This document shows positions 1-6,470 of a stretch of DNA of 15,130 bases, one piece after another. The notes under the pieces were generated by a model, which worked only from the letters and a program-made list of their open reading frames with translations, was not told the DNA's origin and made no database searches. Location: assembly GCA_009784635.1 (NCBI GenBank), contig WRBG01000029.1:1-15130 (forward strand), given 5' to 3'. Numbering within the stretch: the stretch's first letter is position 1; each line of letters begins with the position of its first letter. A program made the translations under genes and the position numbers. Source of the stretch: Bacteroidales bacterium. GTDB taxonomy: Bacteria > Bacteroidota > Bacteroidia > Bacteroidales > UBA932.

Positions 1-384
1 CCACAATGTTATTTTCCACGCATCCGGATTGTCCTCTAATCCAAGCGTGCCAAAACCGGAGGAGTTGTAGTTGGCATACCCGGGTTCATTGGTCTCCTTG
101 ATTTCGCGGGTATTGTCCATTTCGGGACTGCCTACCCGCACCGCCGCATTAAAATAACGCTGCGTACCGGGGCTGCTCAACATCAAACTGCCAAAACTTG
201 CAGAGATGTTGTGGGTTGTTACATCGTACACCCTGTAACTGATGTAGTAGGCCGGAATCGGCTGCTTCTTTAGTTCAACAAGATTGCGATTCGCCTCGCT
301 TTTGAGCGTTTGCAACAGCAAATTTTGCGCCAATGCCTGCTGCGCGCCCAAGACGATAATCATTAAAACAAAGATTTTCTTCAT
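1..384 (-). CDS. Secreted TldD/PmbA-like (peptidase U62-related) protein, N-terminal fragment
   Basis: This is the first 128 codons of a minus-strand gene that runs off the left edge. It starts MKKIFVLM and has a clear signal peptide ending ALAQ near residue 20, so the product is exported. The mature N-terminus contains PAYYISYRVYDV, then NISASFGSLM, then VRVGSPEMDN, and at the window edge LEDNPDAWKITLW. This order (a 'YYxSY' strand, an 'SASFG' strand, a 'VRVG' strand, then a D-[NDP]-P-x-A-x-x-x-x-LW helix) is what I remember from Bacteroidetes TldD/PmbA-family proteins, which are related to the TldD/TldE metalloprotease that processes peptides. The catalytic part (HExxxH in TldD) would lie outside the window and cannot be checked. 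It is divergently transcribed from the GH92 gene. The family call is from pattern memory and is fairly good; the activity is unknown. Confidence 0.62.
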   Translation of the reverse strand, partial: MKKIFVLMIIVLGAQQALAQNLLLQTLKSEANRNLVELKKQPIPAYYISYRVYDVTTHNISASFGSLMLSSPGTQRYFNAAVRVGSPEMDNTREIKETNEPGYANYNSSGFGTLGLEDNPDAWKITLW

Positions 385-415
385 GTTTTTCAAGAATTTG
401 ATATTAATACGGCAA

Positions 416-450
416 CAAAGATAGCATTAATGATGCAATGTATTGTCAAA
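416..450 (-). promoter_or_regulatory. Bacteroidetes-type promoter for the TldD-like gene
   Basis: Read on the minus strand, TTTG at 450-447 is followed after 23 bp by TATCTTTG at 423-416. The second box fits the Bacteroidetes -7 consensus TAnnTTTG exactly. The spacer is slightly longer than the usual 19-21 bp. The start codon is 32 bp further on, at 384, which leaves a short leader. This is inferred from consensus only. Confidence 0.5.
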
Positions 451-479
451 TTGATGACTATATTATCAAATTAAATATG

Positions 480-487
480 TATATTTG
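480..487 (+). promoter_or_regulatory. Candidate -7 box (TATATTTG) of the GH92-GH20 transcription unit
   Basis: TATATTTG fits the Bacteroidetes -7 consensus TAnnTTTG and lies 17 bp before the GH92 ATG at 505. No well-spaced -33 TTTG is visible; the nearest TTG, at 451-453, is 26 bp upstream, which is too far. The box is therefore a candidate only. The intergenic stretch 385-504 is AT-rich and holds nothing else that I can recognise. Confidence 0.4.
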
Positions 488-504
488 TGCTTGTTTACTA
501 AAAT

Positions 505-2832
505 ATGAAGCCATCATTATCCATATTTTTGGCATTTGTCATTATTGCATCTGCCCCCGCAACGGCCCAAAGAAGGCCGGATGTCCGCATTAGAGAGGCG
601 TTCTCTACCTCTGTCTTAGACTTTGTAAACCCTTTTGTCGGCACCCAAAAGATGGGGCACACCTTCCCCGGCGCCTGCGTCCCTTTTGGAGCGGTGCAGC
701 TAAGTCCGGATACCGAAATGATTCCCCATAACATTGACGGCGTTTACCAACCTAAGGCCTATGAATATTGCGCCGGATACCAGTACGACGACCCTACTAT
801 TTTGGGATTTTCCCACCCCCATTTTAGCGGCACGGGCCATTCCGATTTGGGCGATATCCTCATTATGCCCACCACGGGAGTCTTACGCTTAGACCGCGGA
901 ACTGCCGAGGCGCCCGAAACCGGTTATCGCTCCCGTTTTTCCCATGAGCGCGAAACGGCCTCCCCGGGTTACTATTCGGTAATGTTGGATGATTACGGCA
1001 TAAGGGCAGAACTTACCGCCACCCAACGCGCCGGCATCCATCGCTATACATTTCCCCAAGGGGAAGGACGCATTGTCATAGACCTGACCCACGGCATTTA
1101 TAACTACGACGGCAAGGTGCTTTGGGCCAATCTAAGGGTAGAGAACGATACCACCCTTACCGGCTACCGCATTACCCGCGGCTGGGCGCGTACCAACTAT
1201 ACCCATTTTGCCGTCCGCCTTTCCAAACCCATAAAGAACTACGGCCACCGCAACAACGAGAGGGTGCTTTATAATGGTTTTTGGCGTCGTTTTAAAACCA
1301 CAGAAAACTTTCCCGAAATGGGCGGTACCCAAATCACCGCTTACTTTGAGTTTGATTTTGACGAGGGAGAGACGCTGGAAATCAAAGTCGCCCTGTCTGC
1401 GGTAGATGCGCTGGGGGCGCTCAAAAACTTAGAGGCGGAGACAGCCGGAAAGTCGTTCGACCAACTCTGGGCAGAGGCCCAAAGCGCGTGGGAGAAAGAA
1501 TTGTCGGTTTTTAACATCCAAGGCACCCGCGACCAAAAAACCGTCTTTTATACCGCGCTCTACCACGCCATGATTCATCCTTCGCTCTATATGGACGTAG
1601 ACGGACGTTACCGTGGCATTGACCACAATATCCATCAAGCCCAAGGATTTACCAACTATACCATATTTTCTCTTTGGGATACCTTTCGCGCCCAGCACCC
1701 TCTCATAAACCTCATTCGTCCCGATTTGAGCCGCGATTTTGTGTCGTCCATGCTGGCCCATTACCAACAAAGCGCGCATAAAGCCTTGCCGGTTTGGTCG
1801 CATATGGGCAACGAGAACTGGTGCATGATTGGCTACCACGGCGTATCGGTATTGACTGACGCTTGGGTTAAGGGCGTCTTGCCGGAGCGCGATTTTCCGC
1901 CCGAATTGCTGTTGGAGGCCATGGTAAACAGTTCAAACATCCCCTACTACGACGGCAGTGTCGAATATGCTCAATTGGGCTATGTGCCTTTGGAGGTTAC
2001 GGGCAACGCCGCCTCCGTTACCTTGGAGTACGCCTACGACGACTGGTGTATCTATCAATTTGCAAAATCCATAGGAAATGAAGAGGTGGCTGCTGCATAC
2101 CAAAAACGCGCCCAATCGTATAAAAACATTTTTGACCCTGCGCTCGGCTTTGCCCGCCCCCGTTATCGGGACGGAAGCTGGAAGGAGGACTTTGATTTAT
2201 TGGATACCCACGGACAGGGATTCATTGAGGGAAACTCTTGGAATTATTCCTTTTTTGTGCCCCACGATGTGCCGGGTTTAATTGAGCAGATGGGCGGAAG
2301 GGAGGTTTTTGAAGCCCGCCTCGACTCGCTGTTCACCATGCACCTGCCCGACAAATATTTTGAAAACACAGAGGATATTAGCCGCGAGGGACTAATGGGC
2401 AATTACGTCCACGGCAACGAACCCAGCCACCACGTACCTTATTTATATGCTTGGACAGATAATCCTTCCAAAGCGCAACCGCGTATCCGCGCCATCATGG
2501 ACCAGATGTACCAAAACAAGCCGGACGGACTTTGCGGGAATGATGACTGCGGGCAAATGTCTGCATGGTACATATTTAGCGCGATGGGCTTTTATCCGGT
2601 ATGCCCGGGCAGCGACCAATACGTAATCGGAGCGCCCTATTTTCCCAAGCTGAGCCTAAATCTGCCTCATGGAAAGGAATTTACGGTGATAGCTCATAAC
2701 CTTGGCCCCCAAAACATCTACATTCAATCCATAAGGCTCAACGGCAAGCCCTTACAGGGATATTTTTTAACCCATGGAGACATCACGGGGGGAGGAATCC
2801 TTGAGTTTGATATGGGGCCAAGGCCAAAATGA
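505..2832 (+). CDS. Secreted GH92 alpha-mannosidase
   Basis: The 775-residue product is a family GH92 exo-alpha-mannosidase, the calcium-dependent inverting family that removes mannose from N-glycans and mannans. A signal peptide (MKPSLSIFLAF, ending PATAQ at about residue 22) sends it out of the cytoplasm. The N-terminal beta-domain starts with the family signature VNPFVGTQKMGHTFPGACVP and continues with LGFSHPHFSGTG. The helical catalytic domain contains FIEGNSWNY (Glu575, the expected catalytic acid region) and the diagnostic CGNDDCGQMSAWYIFSAMGF at about 677-696, whose acidic pair Asp680/Asp681 belongs to the catalytic and calcium-binding centre of the family. HVPYLYAWTD lies just before it. 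The length is normal for GH92 and the frame is intact. The TGA stop overlaps an ATG (ATGA), and the GH20 gene follows in the same direction, so the two are probably co-transcribed. Linkage specificity (alpha-1,2, -1,3 or other) cannot be read from the sequence. Confidence 0.95.
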   Translation: MKPSLSIFLAFVIIASAPATAQRRPDVRIREAFSTSVLDFVNPFVGTQKMGHTFPGACVPFGAVQLSPDTEMIPHNIDGVYQPKAYEYCAGYQYDDPTILGFSHPHFSGTGHSDLGDILIMPTTGVLRLDRGTAEAPETGYRSRFSHERETASPGYYSVMLDDYGIRAELTATQRAGIHRYTFPQGEGRIVIDLTHGIYNYDGKVLWANLRVENDTTLTGYRITRGWARTNYTHFAVRLSKPIKNYGHRNNERVLYNGFWRRFKTTENFPEMGGTQITAYFEFDFDEGETLEIKVALSAVDALGALKNLEAETAGKSFDQLWAEAQSAWEKELSVFNIQGTRDQKTVFYTALYHAMIHPSLYMDVDGRYRGIDHNIHQAQGFTNYTIFSLWDTFRAQHPLINLIRPDLSRDFVSSMLAHYQQSAHKALPVWSHMGNENWCMIGYHGVSVLTDAWVKGVLPERDFPPELLLEAMVNSSNIPYYDGSVEYAQLGYVPLEVTGNAASVTLEYAYDDWCIYQFAKSIGNEEVAAAYQKRAQSYKNIFDPALGFARPRYRDGSWKEDFDLLDTHGQGFIEGNSWNYSFFVPHDVPGLIEQMGGREVFEARLDSLFTMHLPDKYFENTEDISREGLMGNYVHGNEPSHHVPYLYAWTDNPSKAQPRIRAIMDQMYQNKPDGLCGNDDCGQMSAWYIFSAMGFYPVCPGSDQYVIGAPYFPKLSLNLPHGKEFTVIAHNLGPQNIYIQSIRLNGKPLQGYFLTHGDITGGGILEFDMGPRPK

Positions 2833-2855
2833 CAACAAATAAACACAGCAATATA

Positions 2856-4469
2856 ATGAAAAAGACTCTTTTAACCCTGTGTGCCGGCCTTAGCGCAGCC
2901 CTAAGTTTTGCACAGATATCCATTATCCCCGAACCCTTAAAATTAGAGCAACGGCCGGGTGTATTCTTGCTTAACAATCATGTGGAAATAGTGGCCGCAT
3001 CTGTAGACGAGCAACAATCGGCCCGCTTTTTGTCTGAATACCTGCACAAACACTACGGACTAAAACTCTCCACAGTGGCCCAAGCCGGCGCAAAACCGGC
3101 CATTGTGCTTGCCGTGAAGAATGTTGCAACGCCCGTTGTAGCAGGAGAATACGAACTTACAGTCGCCCCCGAACAAATAAGGCTGCACGGATTCAATCCC
3201 CAAGGACTTTTTTACGCCGTCCAAAGCCTCATACAACTCATTCCCGCCAAGGGATATTGGCAGCTCGAAGTTCCGGCGGCCTATGTATACGACAAACCTG
3301 CCTTTGAGTACCGCGGTATGCACTTTGACGTGGTGCGCCACATGTTTACAGTGGATGAAATCAAAAAGTACATTGACTATTTAGCCTTGCACAAAATGAA
3401 CTATTTCCACTGGCACCTGACCGACGACCAAGGCTGGCGCATAGAGAGCGCAAAATATCCCAAACTCAATACCGTGGGCGCTTACAGAGAGGGAACGATT
3501 ATCGGGATGTTTCCCGGAACGGGATTTGACAGCACCCGCTACGGCGGATACTACACCGTGGCCCAAATGCGCGAAGTGGTGGACTATGCCAAAGAGCGCT
3601 ACATTACCGTGATTCCGGAAGCCGATATTCCGGCCCACTGCATGGCCGTGATTGCCGCCTATCCCGAAATGAGTACCACCCCCGATTCGATTCGTAAGCC
3701 CGCCTCTACTTGGGGCATATACAACCGGCAGAACAATGTCCTTGCCCCAAACCCCTATACTTTTCAATTCCTTAAAGACATTTTTAACGAACTGATTGAT
3801 ATTTTTCACGACTCTCCCTACATCCATTTTGGGGCCGATGAAGCCTCCCGCATGTGGTGGAGGGCCTCGCCGGAATCTCAAGAGTTCATGCGCCGGCACA
3901 ACATGAAAGACGAGGGCGAAATTCAAGACTACTTGGTGCGTATTGCGGTCGAAACCATTCAAAAGCGCGGGAAGATAGCCGTTGGATGGGACGAGATTAT
4001 GAACGATGCCCAATTGGGCAAAGAAGTGGTGGTGATGAATTGGCGGGGCACGAGGGGCATTGAAGCGGCCAACAGGGGCTACCAAGTCATCATGACCCCT
4101 TCGCGCTTTAGTTATTTAAATATCATGCAAAAGCCCAACGAAGAAATGACGGCGCATCGCGGCATGACCACGCTTGACGTGGTGTATGGCTATAACCCCG
4201 TACCGGACACCCTTTCGGCTCAAGCTGCCAAAAACATCATGGGTGGTCAAGGATGTATGTGGACGGAGTATTATCCCACATTTTCAAAGGTAGAATACGC
4301 CTTATTCCCGCGCATGTCGGCCATTGCCGAGACCTTTTGGAGCGGTCAAGAGCGGAAAGACTTGGGCAGATTTAAGCAAAAATTGAGCAAACAGTTTGAC
4401 CTTTACGACTTGTGGGGCGCCCAATACTGCACCTACGTGGTAGATATAGGCGATGTAAAGCGGAGGTAG
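2856..4469 (+). CDS. Secreted GH20 beta-N-acetylhexosaminidase
   Basis: The 537-residue product is a GH20 exo-hexosaminidase that removes terminal beta-linked GlcNAc or GalNAc by substrate-assisted catalysis. I chose the ATG at 2856 because MKKTLLTLCAGLSAALSFAQ is a complete signal peptide. An in-frame ATG at 2829 overlaps the GH92 stop and would only add nine polar residues in front. The N-terminal alpha/beta domain (about residues 22-150, IIPEPLKLEQ) precedes the TIM barrel, which opens with YRGMHFDVVRHMF and HWHLTDDQGWR (185-195). The catalytic pair is Asp328-Glu329 in HFGADE; most relatives read H-x-G-G-D-E, so the Gly-to-Ala change next to the pair is mildly unusual. The C-terminus, ending DIGDVKRR, is duplicated 1054 bp downstream as part of a direct repeat. 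With GH92 it could trim N-glycan antennae. Confidence 0.95.
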   Translation: MKKTLLTLCAGLSAALSFAQISIIPEPLKLEQRPGVFLLNNHVEIVAASVDEQQSARFLSEYLHKHYGLKLSTVAQAGAKPAIVLAVKNVATPVVAGEYELTVAPEQIRLHGFNPQGLFYAVQSLIQLIPAKGYWQLEVPAAYVYDKPAFEYRGMHFDVVRHMFTVDEIKKYIDYLALHKMNYFHWHLTDDQGWRIESAKYPKLNTVGAYREGTIIGMFPGTGFDSTRYGGYYTVAQMREVVDYAKERYITVIPEADIPAHCMAVIAAYPEMSTTPDSIRKPASTWGIYNRQNNVLAPNPYTFQFLKDIFNELIDIFHDSPYIHFGADEASRMWWRASPESQEFMRRHNMKDEGEIQDYLVRIAVETIQKRGKIAVGWDEIMNDAQLGKEVVVMNWRGTRGIEAANRGYQVIMTPSRFSYLNIMQKPNEEMTAHRGMTTLDVVYGYNPVPDTLSAQAAKNIMGGQGCMWTEYYPTFSKVEYALFPRMSAIAETFWSGQERKDLGRFKQKLSKQFDLYDLWGAQYCTYVVDIGDVKRR

Positions 4470-4478
4470 GCTTACAGT
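4443..4478. repeat. 36-bp direct repeat, left copy (GH20 3' end)
   Basis: This copy starts GATATAGGCG and ends GGCTTACAGT, and is identical base for base to 5497-5532. It contains the last eight GH20 codons, the TAG stop and nine bases downstream. The bases on both sides (4442 versus 5496, 4479 versus 5533) differ, so the match is exactly 36 bp. Confidence 0.95.
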
Positions 4479-4493
4479 AAATTCTACCCACAC

Positions 4494-4524
4494 TTGTCTA
4501 ATTGAAAAATTTCACGTACATTTG
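4494..4524 (+). promoter_or_regulatory. Bacteroidetes-type promoter of the DUF3791/DUF3990 pair
   Basis: TTG at 4494-4496 is followed after exactly 20 bp by TACATTTG at 4517-4524. This matches the Bacteroidetes -33 and -7 boxes with ideal spacing. Transcription would start near 4530, about 20 bases before the ATG at 4552. The promoter lies inside the repeat-flanked segment, so the gene pair carries its own expression signal and does not depend on GH20 read-through. Confidence 0.65.
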
Positions 4525-4551
4525 CGCCGTGATTATCAATGAACTACTTTT

Positions 4552-4788
4552 ATGGGAACAAACACAATAAGTAAGGCAACAAGCGATAAAATAAATTTTA
4601 TTAGCTTCATTGTGCCTGCGTTTGCAGAAGCATATAAAATGCCTGTTCCTGTTGCTTTTAAGTACTTGAAAAAGTATGGTGGGTGGGATTTTCTAAACAA
4701 ACATTGGTGGGCTTTACATACCGATAACGATATTTGGGCTATTCACGACATTTACGAAATTTGTCATAAAAACGGAGGAATGCGCTAA
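4552..4788 (+). CDS. DUF3791 family small protein, putative antitoxin
   Basis: This 78-residue protein has no signal peptide. Its core, from INFISFIVPAFAEAYKMP through YLKKYGGWDFLNKHWWALHT to IHDIYEI, matches what I know of DUF3791: a first helix, a 'KYG' turn, an 'LHT' motif and a final 'DI' helix. DUF3791 proteins are usually encoded next to DUF3990 genes and have no proven biochemical role that I know of. The stop codon shares one base with the next start (TAATG), so the two genes should be translationally coupled. The gene order (small protein first, then the toxin-like enzyme) and the coupling fit an antitoxin role, but that is inference. Base composition is clearly more AT-rich than the flanking hydrolase genes. 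Confidence 0.75.
   Translation: MGTNTISKATSDKINFISFIVPAFAEAYKMPVPVAFKYLKKYGGWDFLNKHWWALHTDNDIWAIHDIYEICHKNGGMR
4774..4778 (+). promoter_or_regulatory. Shine-Dalgarno-like GGAGG before the DUF3990 gene
   Basis: GGAGG lies 9 bases before the ATG at 4788, inside the last codons of the DUF3791 gene. Strong Shine-Dalgarno sites are uncommon in Bacteroidetes, and the other genes in this window have AT-rich leaders. It supports the start at 4788 and re-initiation across the TAATG overlap. Confidence 0.5.
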
Positions 4789-5465
4789 TGAAGGTTTATC
4801 ACGGAAGTTATGTTAAGGTTGATAAAATTGATTTAATGAAGTGTAAGCCCAATAAAGATTTTGGCAAAGGCTTTTACGTAACCAAGTTTCGTCATCATGC
4901 AGAAAGTTGGGCAAAAGTTATGGGAGAAAAATCTGGAACAAAGGGCTTTGTGAGTGAGCTTGAATTTTTTGAAAACGATTTTATAAAATCCATCTGCAAA
5001 ATAAAGCGTTTTGATGCCTATAATGAAGAATGGCTCGATTTTGTTATTAAAAACAGAGATAAAAACCAAGAGACGCCTGTACACGATTATGATATAGTAA
5101 TCGGGCCCGTTGCAAACGATAAAGTGCAAAACACCTTACGGCTTTTTTTGAAAGGGAAAATTTCAAAAGAAAAGTTCCTAACAATGCTTGCACACCACGA
5201 GGAAACGCACCAAATTTGTTTTTGCACTTTAAATTCTTTGCAAGCTCTTGACAGAATTGATGATACTCCGACTTATGATTTAGTAATGATTTCGGAACCC
5301 ATTATTGAGAGACTGATAGTAGATTTTAATCTTGATGAAGAAAAAGCAACAGTTCTGCTTTTTGACTCTAACGCCTATGGTAAATTGTCTGATACCGATA
5401 CTAAACTCTACGAAAAAGATTGGACTGAAACATATAAACTATTATTGGATGAATTAAAATTGTAG
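4788..5465 (+). CDS. DUF3990 ADP-ribosyltransferase-like protein, putative toxin, with C-terminal extra domain
   Basis: This 225-residue, probably cytosolic protein begins KVYHGS (2-7), followed by NKDFGKGFYVT (22-32) and an A-x-x-W helix (Ala38-Trp41). That is the DUF3990 pattern, a clade assigned to the ADP-ribosyltransferase (ART) fold, where the His of YHGS and the Tyr of GFYVT contact NAD. The block HQICFCT at about 140-146 is where the third active-site residue of such a fold would be expected, but I cannot assign it firmly. From about residue 165 the chain changes to a helical tail with ERLIVDFNLDEEKATVLLFD and KLSDTDTKLYEKDW. From memory this resembles a short helical protein encoded separately next to DUF3990 genes in other Bacteroidetes, so it may be a fused partner. 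Together with DUF3791 the likely role is a toxin-antitoxin or phage-defence pair; the cellular target is unknown. Confidence 0.75.
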   Translation: MKVYHGSYVKVDKIDLMKCKPNKDFGKGFYVTKFRHHAESWAKVMGEKSGTKGFVSELEFFENDFIKSICKIKRFDAYNEEWLDFVIKNRDKNQETPVHDYDIVIGPVANDKVQNTLRLFLKGKISKEKFLTMLAHHEETHQICFCTLNSLQALDRIDDTPTYDLVMISEPIIERLIVDFNLDEEKATVLLFDSNAYGKLSDTDTKLYEKDWTETYKLLLDELKL

Positions 5466-5496
5466 ATAGCCTGCCACTGCGCCAAGCCGCTGGGAC

Positions 5497-5532
5497 GATA
5501 TAGGCGATGTAAAGCGGAGGTAGGCTTACAGT
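5497..5532. repeat. 36-bp direct repeat, right copy (contains the ATPase stop codon)
   Basis: This copy is identical to 4443-4478. In the plus direction it repeats the GH20 tail codons DIGDVKRR and the TAG stop. On the minus strand it contains the TAA stop of the ATPase gene (5528-5526). The 31 bases just before it (5466-5496) are about 68% GC by my count, unlike the AT-rich genes of the cassette. They are open in the GH20 tail frame from a TAG at 5467 and read PATAPSRW before the repeat. Confidence 0.95.
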
Positions 5533-6470
5533 TGGATGATATTGGGCTTAATCCAGTTATTCTTCTTCATGTTGTCCGAAGTCTGGAAATTTTCCCATAA
5601 ATCGTCCTCGTCCTTTCTTTTGGATAAGGGGTTAAAGTTGCTTAGGATGGCGTTGCGTATGCCGTTATCCCAAAAGAAAACCCTTTTAAAGGACCTCCAC
5701 TTATTGCGTTTGAGCTTGCTTTGGCTTTCTTGAGTAAAGATAATGAGGTCTTTTTCGAGCGTTTCTATACAGTTGTTCAGCGTATTTTTATCTGCGTGGA
5801 GCGATTTTGATACATCTCTAATGGATAATTCTTTACACATTTTCAACGCCAAGACCTTGAGCAATTCTTCAAATATATCGGGTTTTTTATACAAATAACT
5901 GTTGACTAATTGCTTTAGCCGCTCCCGCTCTTCGGTGACATGGGTAATAATGTCGGGATACATGCCGTAAATTACCCTTCTTTCGAGTTGTTGCCGAGAT
6001 TTAAAATAGCCGTAGGTTTGTTCCAATTCGCTCCAAACCACGGGATACATGAGGTATTCCCACTTGCGGCCCGCCAAAGAATGGGCAAGCACATTCCTTA
6101 GGCCAAGCGAGGAAGAGCCGCTTAAAATCAACTGCACGCCCTTAAAGTGGTCTACTATGATTTTTGCAGTGCGTCCTATTTTTTCAATTTGTTGGGCTTC
6201 ATCAATAAAAACGATTTTATTTTGGCCGATGATGGATTGCATCACTTCTGTATTGGCCAAAGAGAGCAGGGTTGCGGTATCCGAATCGTCTCCGGTCAAA
6301 ACCAAAACGTCCTGTACATTGCGAACAATATTATGAATCAAAGTCGTTTTTCCGGTTTGTCTTGGCCCGAGCAAAACAATGGCTTTTCCGGTAAATAACC
6401 GGCTGTTGATGACTCCTTCCAGTCTGCGAATAATCATAGCCTGTTGTTCAATATCCAAAATGTGCGCCAT
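5526..6470 (-). CDS. AAA_14/DUF4143 family ATPase, C-terminally truncated
   Basis: This 314-residue protein belongs to the large, poorly characterised family of archaeo-eukaryotic-like ATPases with an AAA_14 ATPase domain and a DUF4143 C-terminal part. The Walker A is LLGPRQTGKTT (33-43), the Walker B is KIVFIDEAQ (85-93) and the sensor strand is LILSGSSS (114-121). The DUF4143 region starts near residue 185 and includes VFFWDNGIRNAIL and DLWENF (290-295). Family members normally run on for roughly 70 residues with a YFWR-type, nuclease-like segment. Here the chain ends about 19 residues after LWENF, and the stop lies inside the 36-bp repeat, so the gene is 3'-truncated. The ATG at 6470 overlaps the esterase end by 23 bp. 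Met12 at 6437, ten bases after the esterase stop, is an equally good start and fits the usual 'MI-R-R-L' beginning. The gene is AT-rich. It may be a non-functional remnant. Confidence 0.8.
   Translation of the reverse strand: MAHILDIEQQAMIIRRLEGVINSRLFTGKAIVLLGPRQTGKTTLIHNIVRNVQDVLVLTGDDSDTATLLSLANTEVMQSIIGQNKIVFIDEAQQIEKIGRTAKIIVDHFKGVQLILSGSSSLGLRNVLAHSLAGRKWEYLMYPVVWSELEQTYGYFKSRQQLERRVIYGMYPDIITHVTEERERLKQLVNSYLYKKPDIFEELLKVLALKMCKELSIRDVSKSLHADKNTLNNCIETLEKDLIIFTQESQSKLKRNKWRSFKRVFFWDNGIRNAILSNFNPLSKRKDEDDLWENFQTSDNMKKNNWIKPNIIQL

Larger units (their letters stand above)
4443..5532. mobile_element. Putative repeat-flanked cassette carrying a DUF3791/DUF3990 gene pair
   Basis: Two identical 36-bp direct repeats enclose 1018 bp that hold only a promoter, two overlapping genes and a short tail. 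The two genes are AT-rich: sampled 60-base rows such as 4921-4980 and 5341-5400 are about 37% GC, against about 58% in the GH20 row 3541-3600. Sitting at the 3' end of a host gene while keeping its reading frame, with a copy of that 3' end at the far side, resembles an attL/attR arrangement. However, no integrase or transposase is present and no terminal inverted repeats were found. It could be a passenger cassette mobilised in trans, or the result of a one-off duplication and insertion. The mobility claim is inference. Confidence 0.5.

Noticed and set aside
2829..2855. In-frame ATG at 2829 as the GH20 start, overlapping the GH92 stop (ATGA)
   Set aside because: It places nine polar residues before a textbook signal peptide that starts at 2856. 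The overlap may still help coupling, but 2856 is the better start.
3381..4085. A 234-codon open frame on the minus strand opposite GH20
   Set aside because: It is fully antisense to a well-conserved catalytic domain, is His/Gly/Val-rich in the manner of a shadow frame, and has no recognisable motif.
4443..5532. Insertion sequence or composite transposon at the 36-bp repeats
   Set aside because: There is no transposase gene, there are no terminal inverted repeats at the inner edges, and the duplication is much longer than usual IS target duplications.
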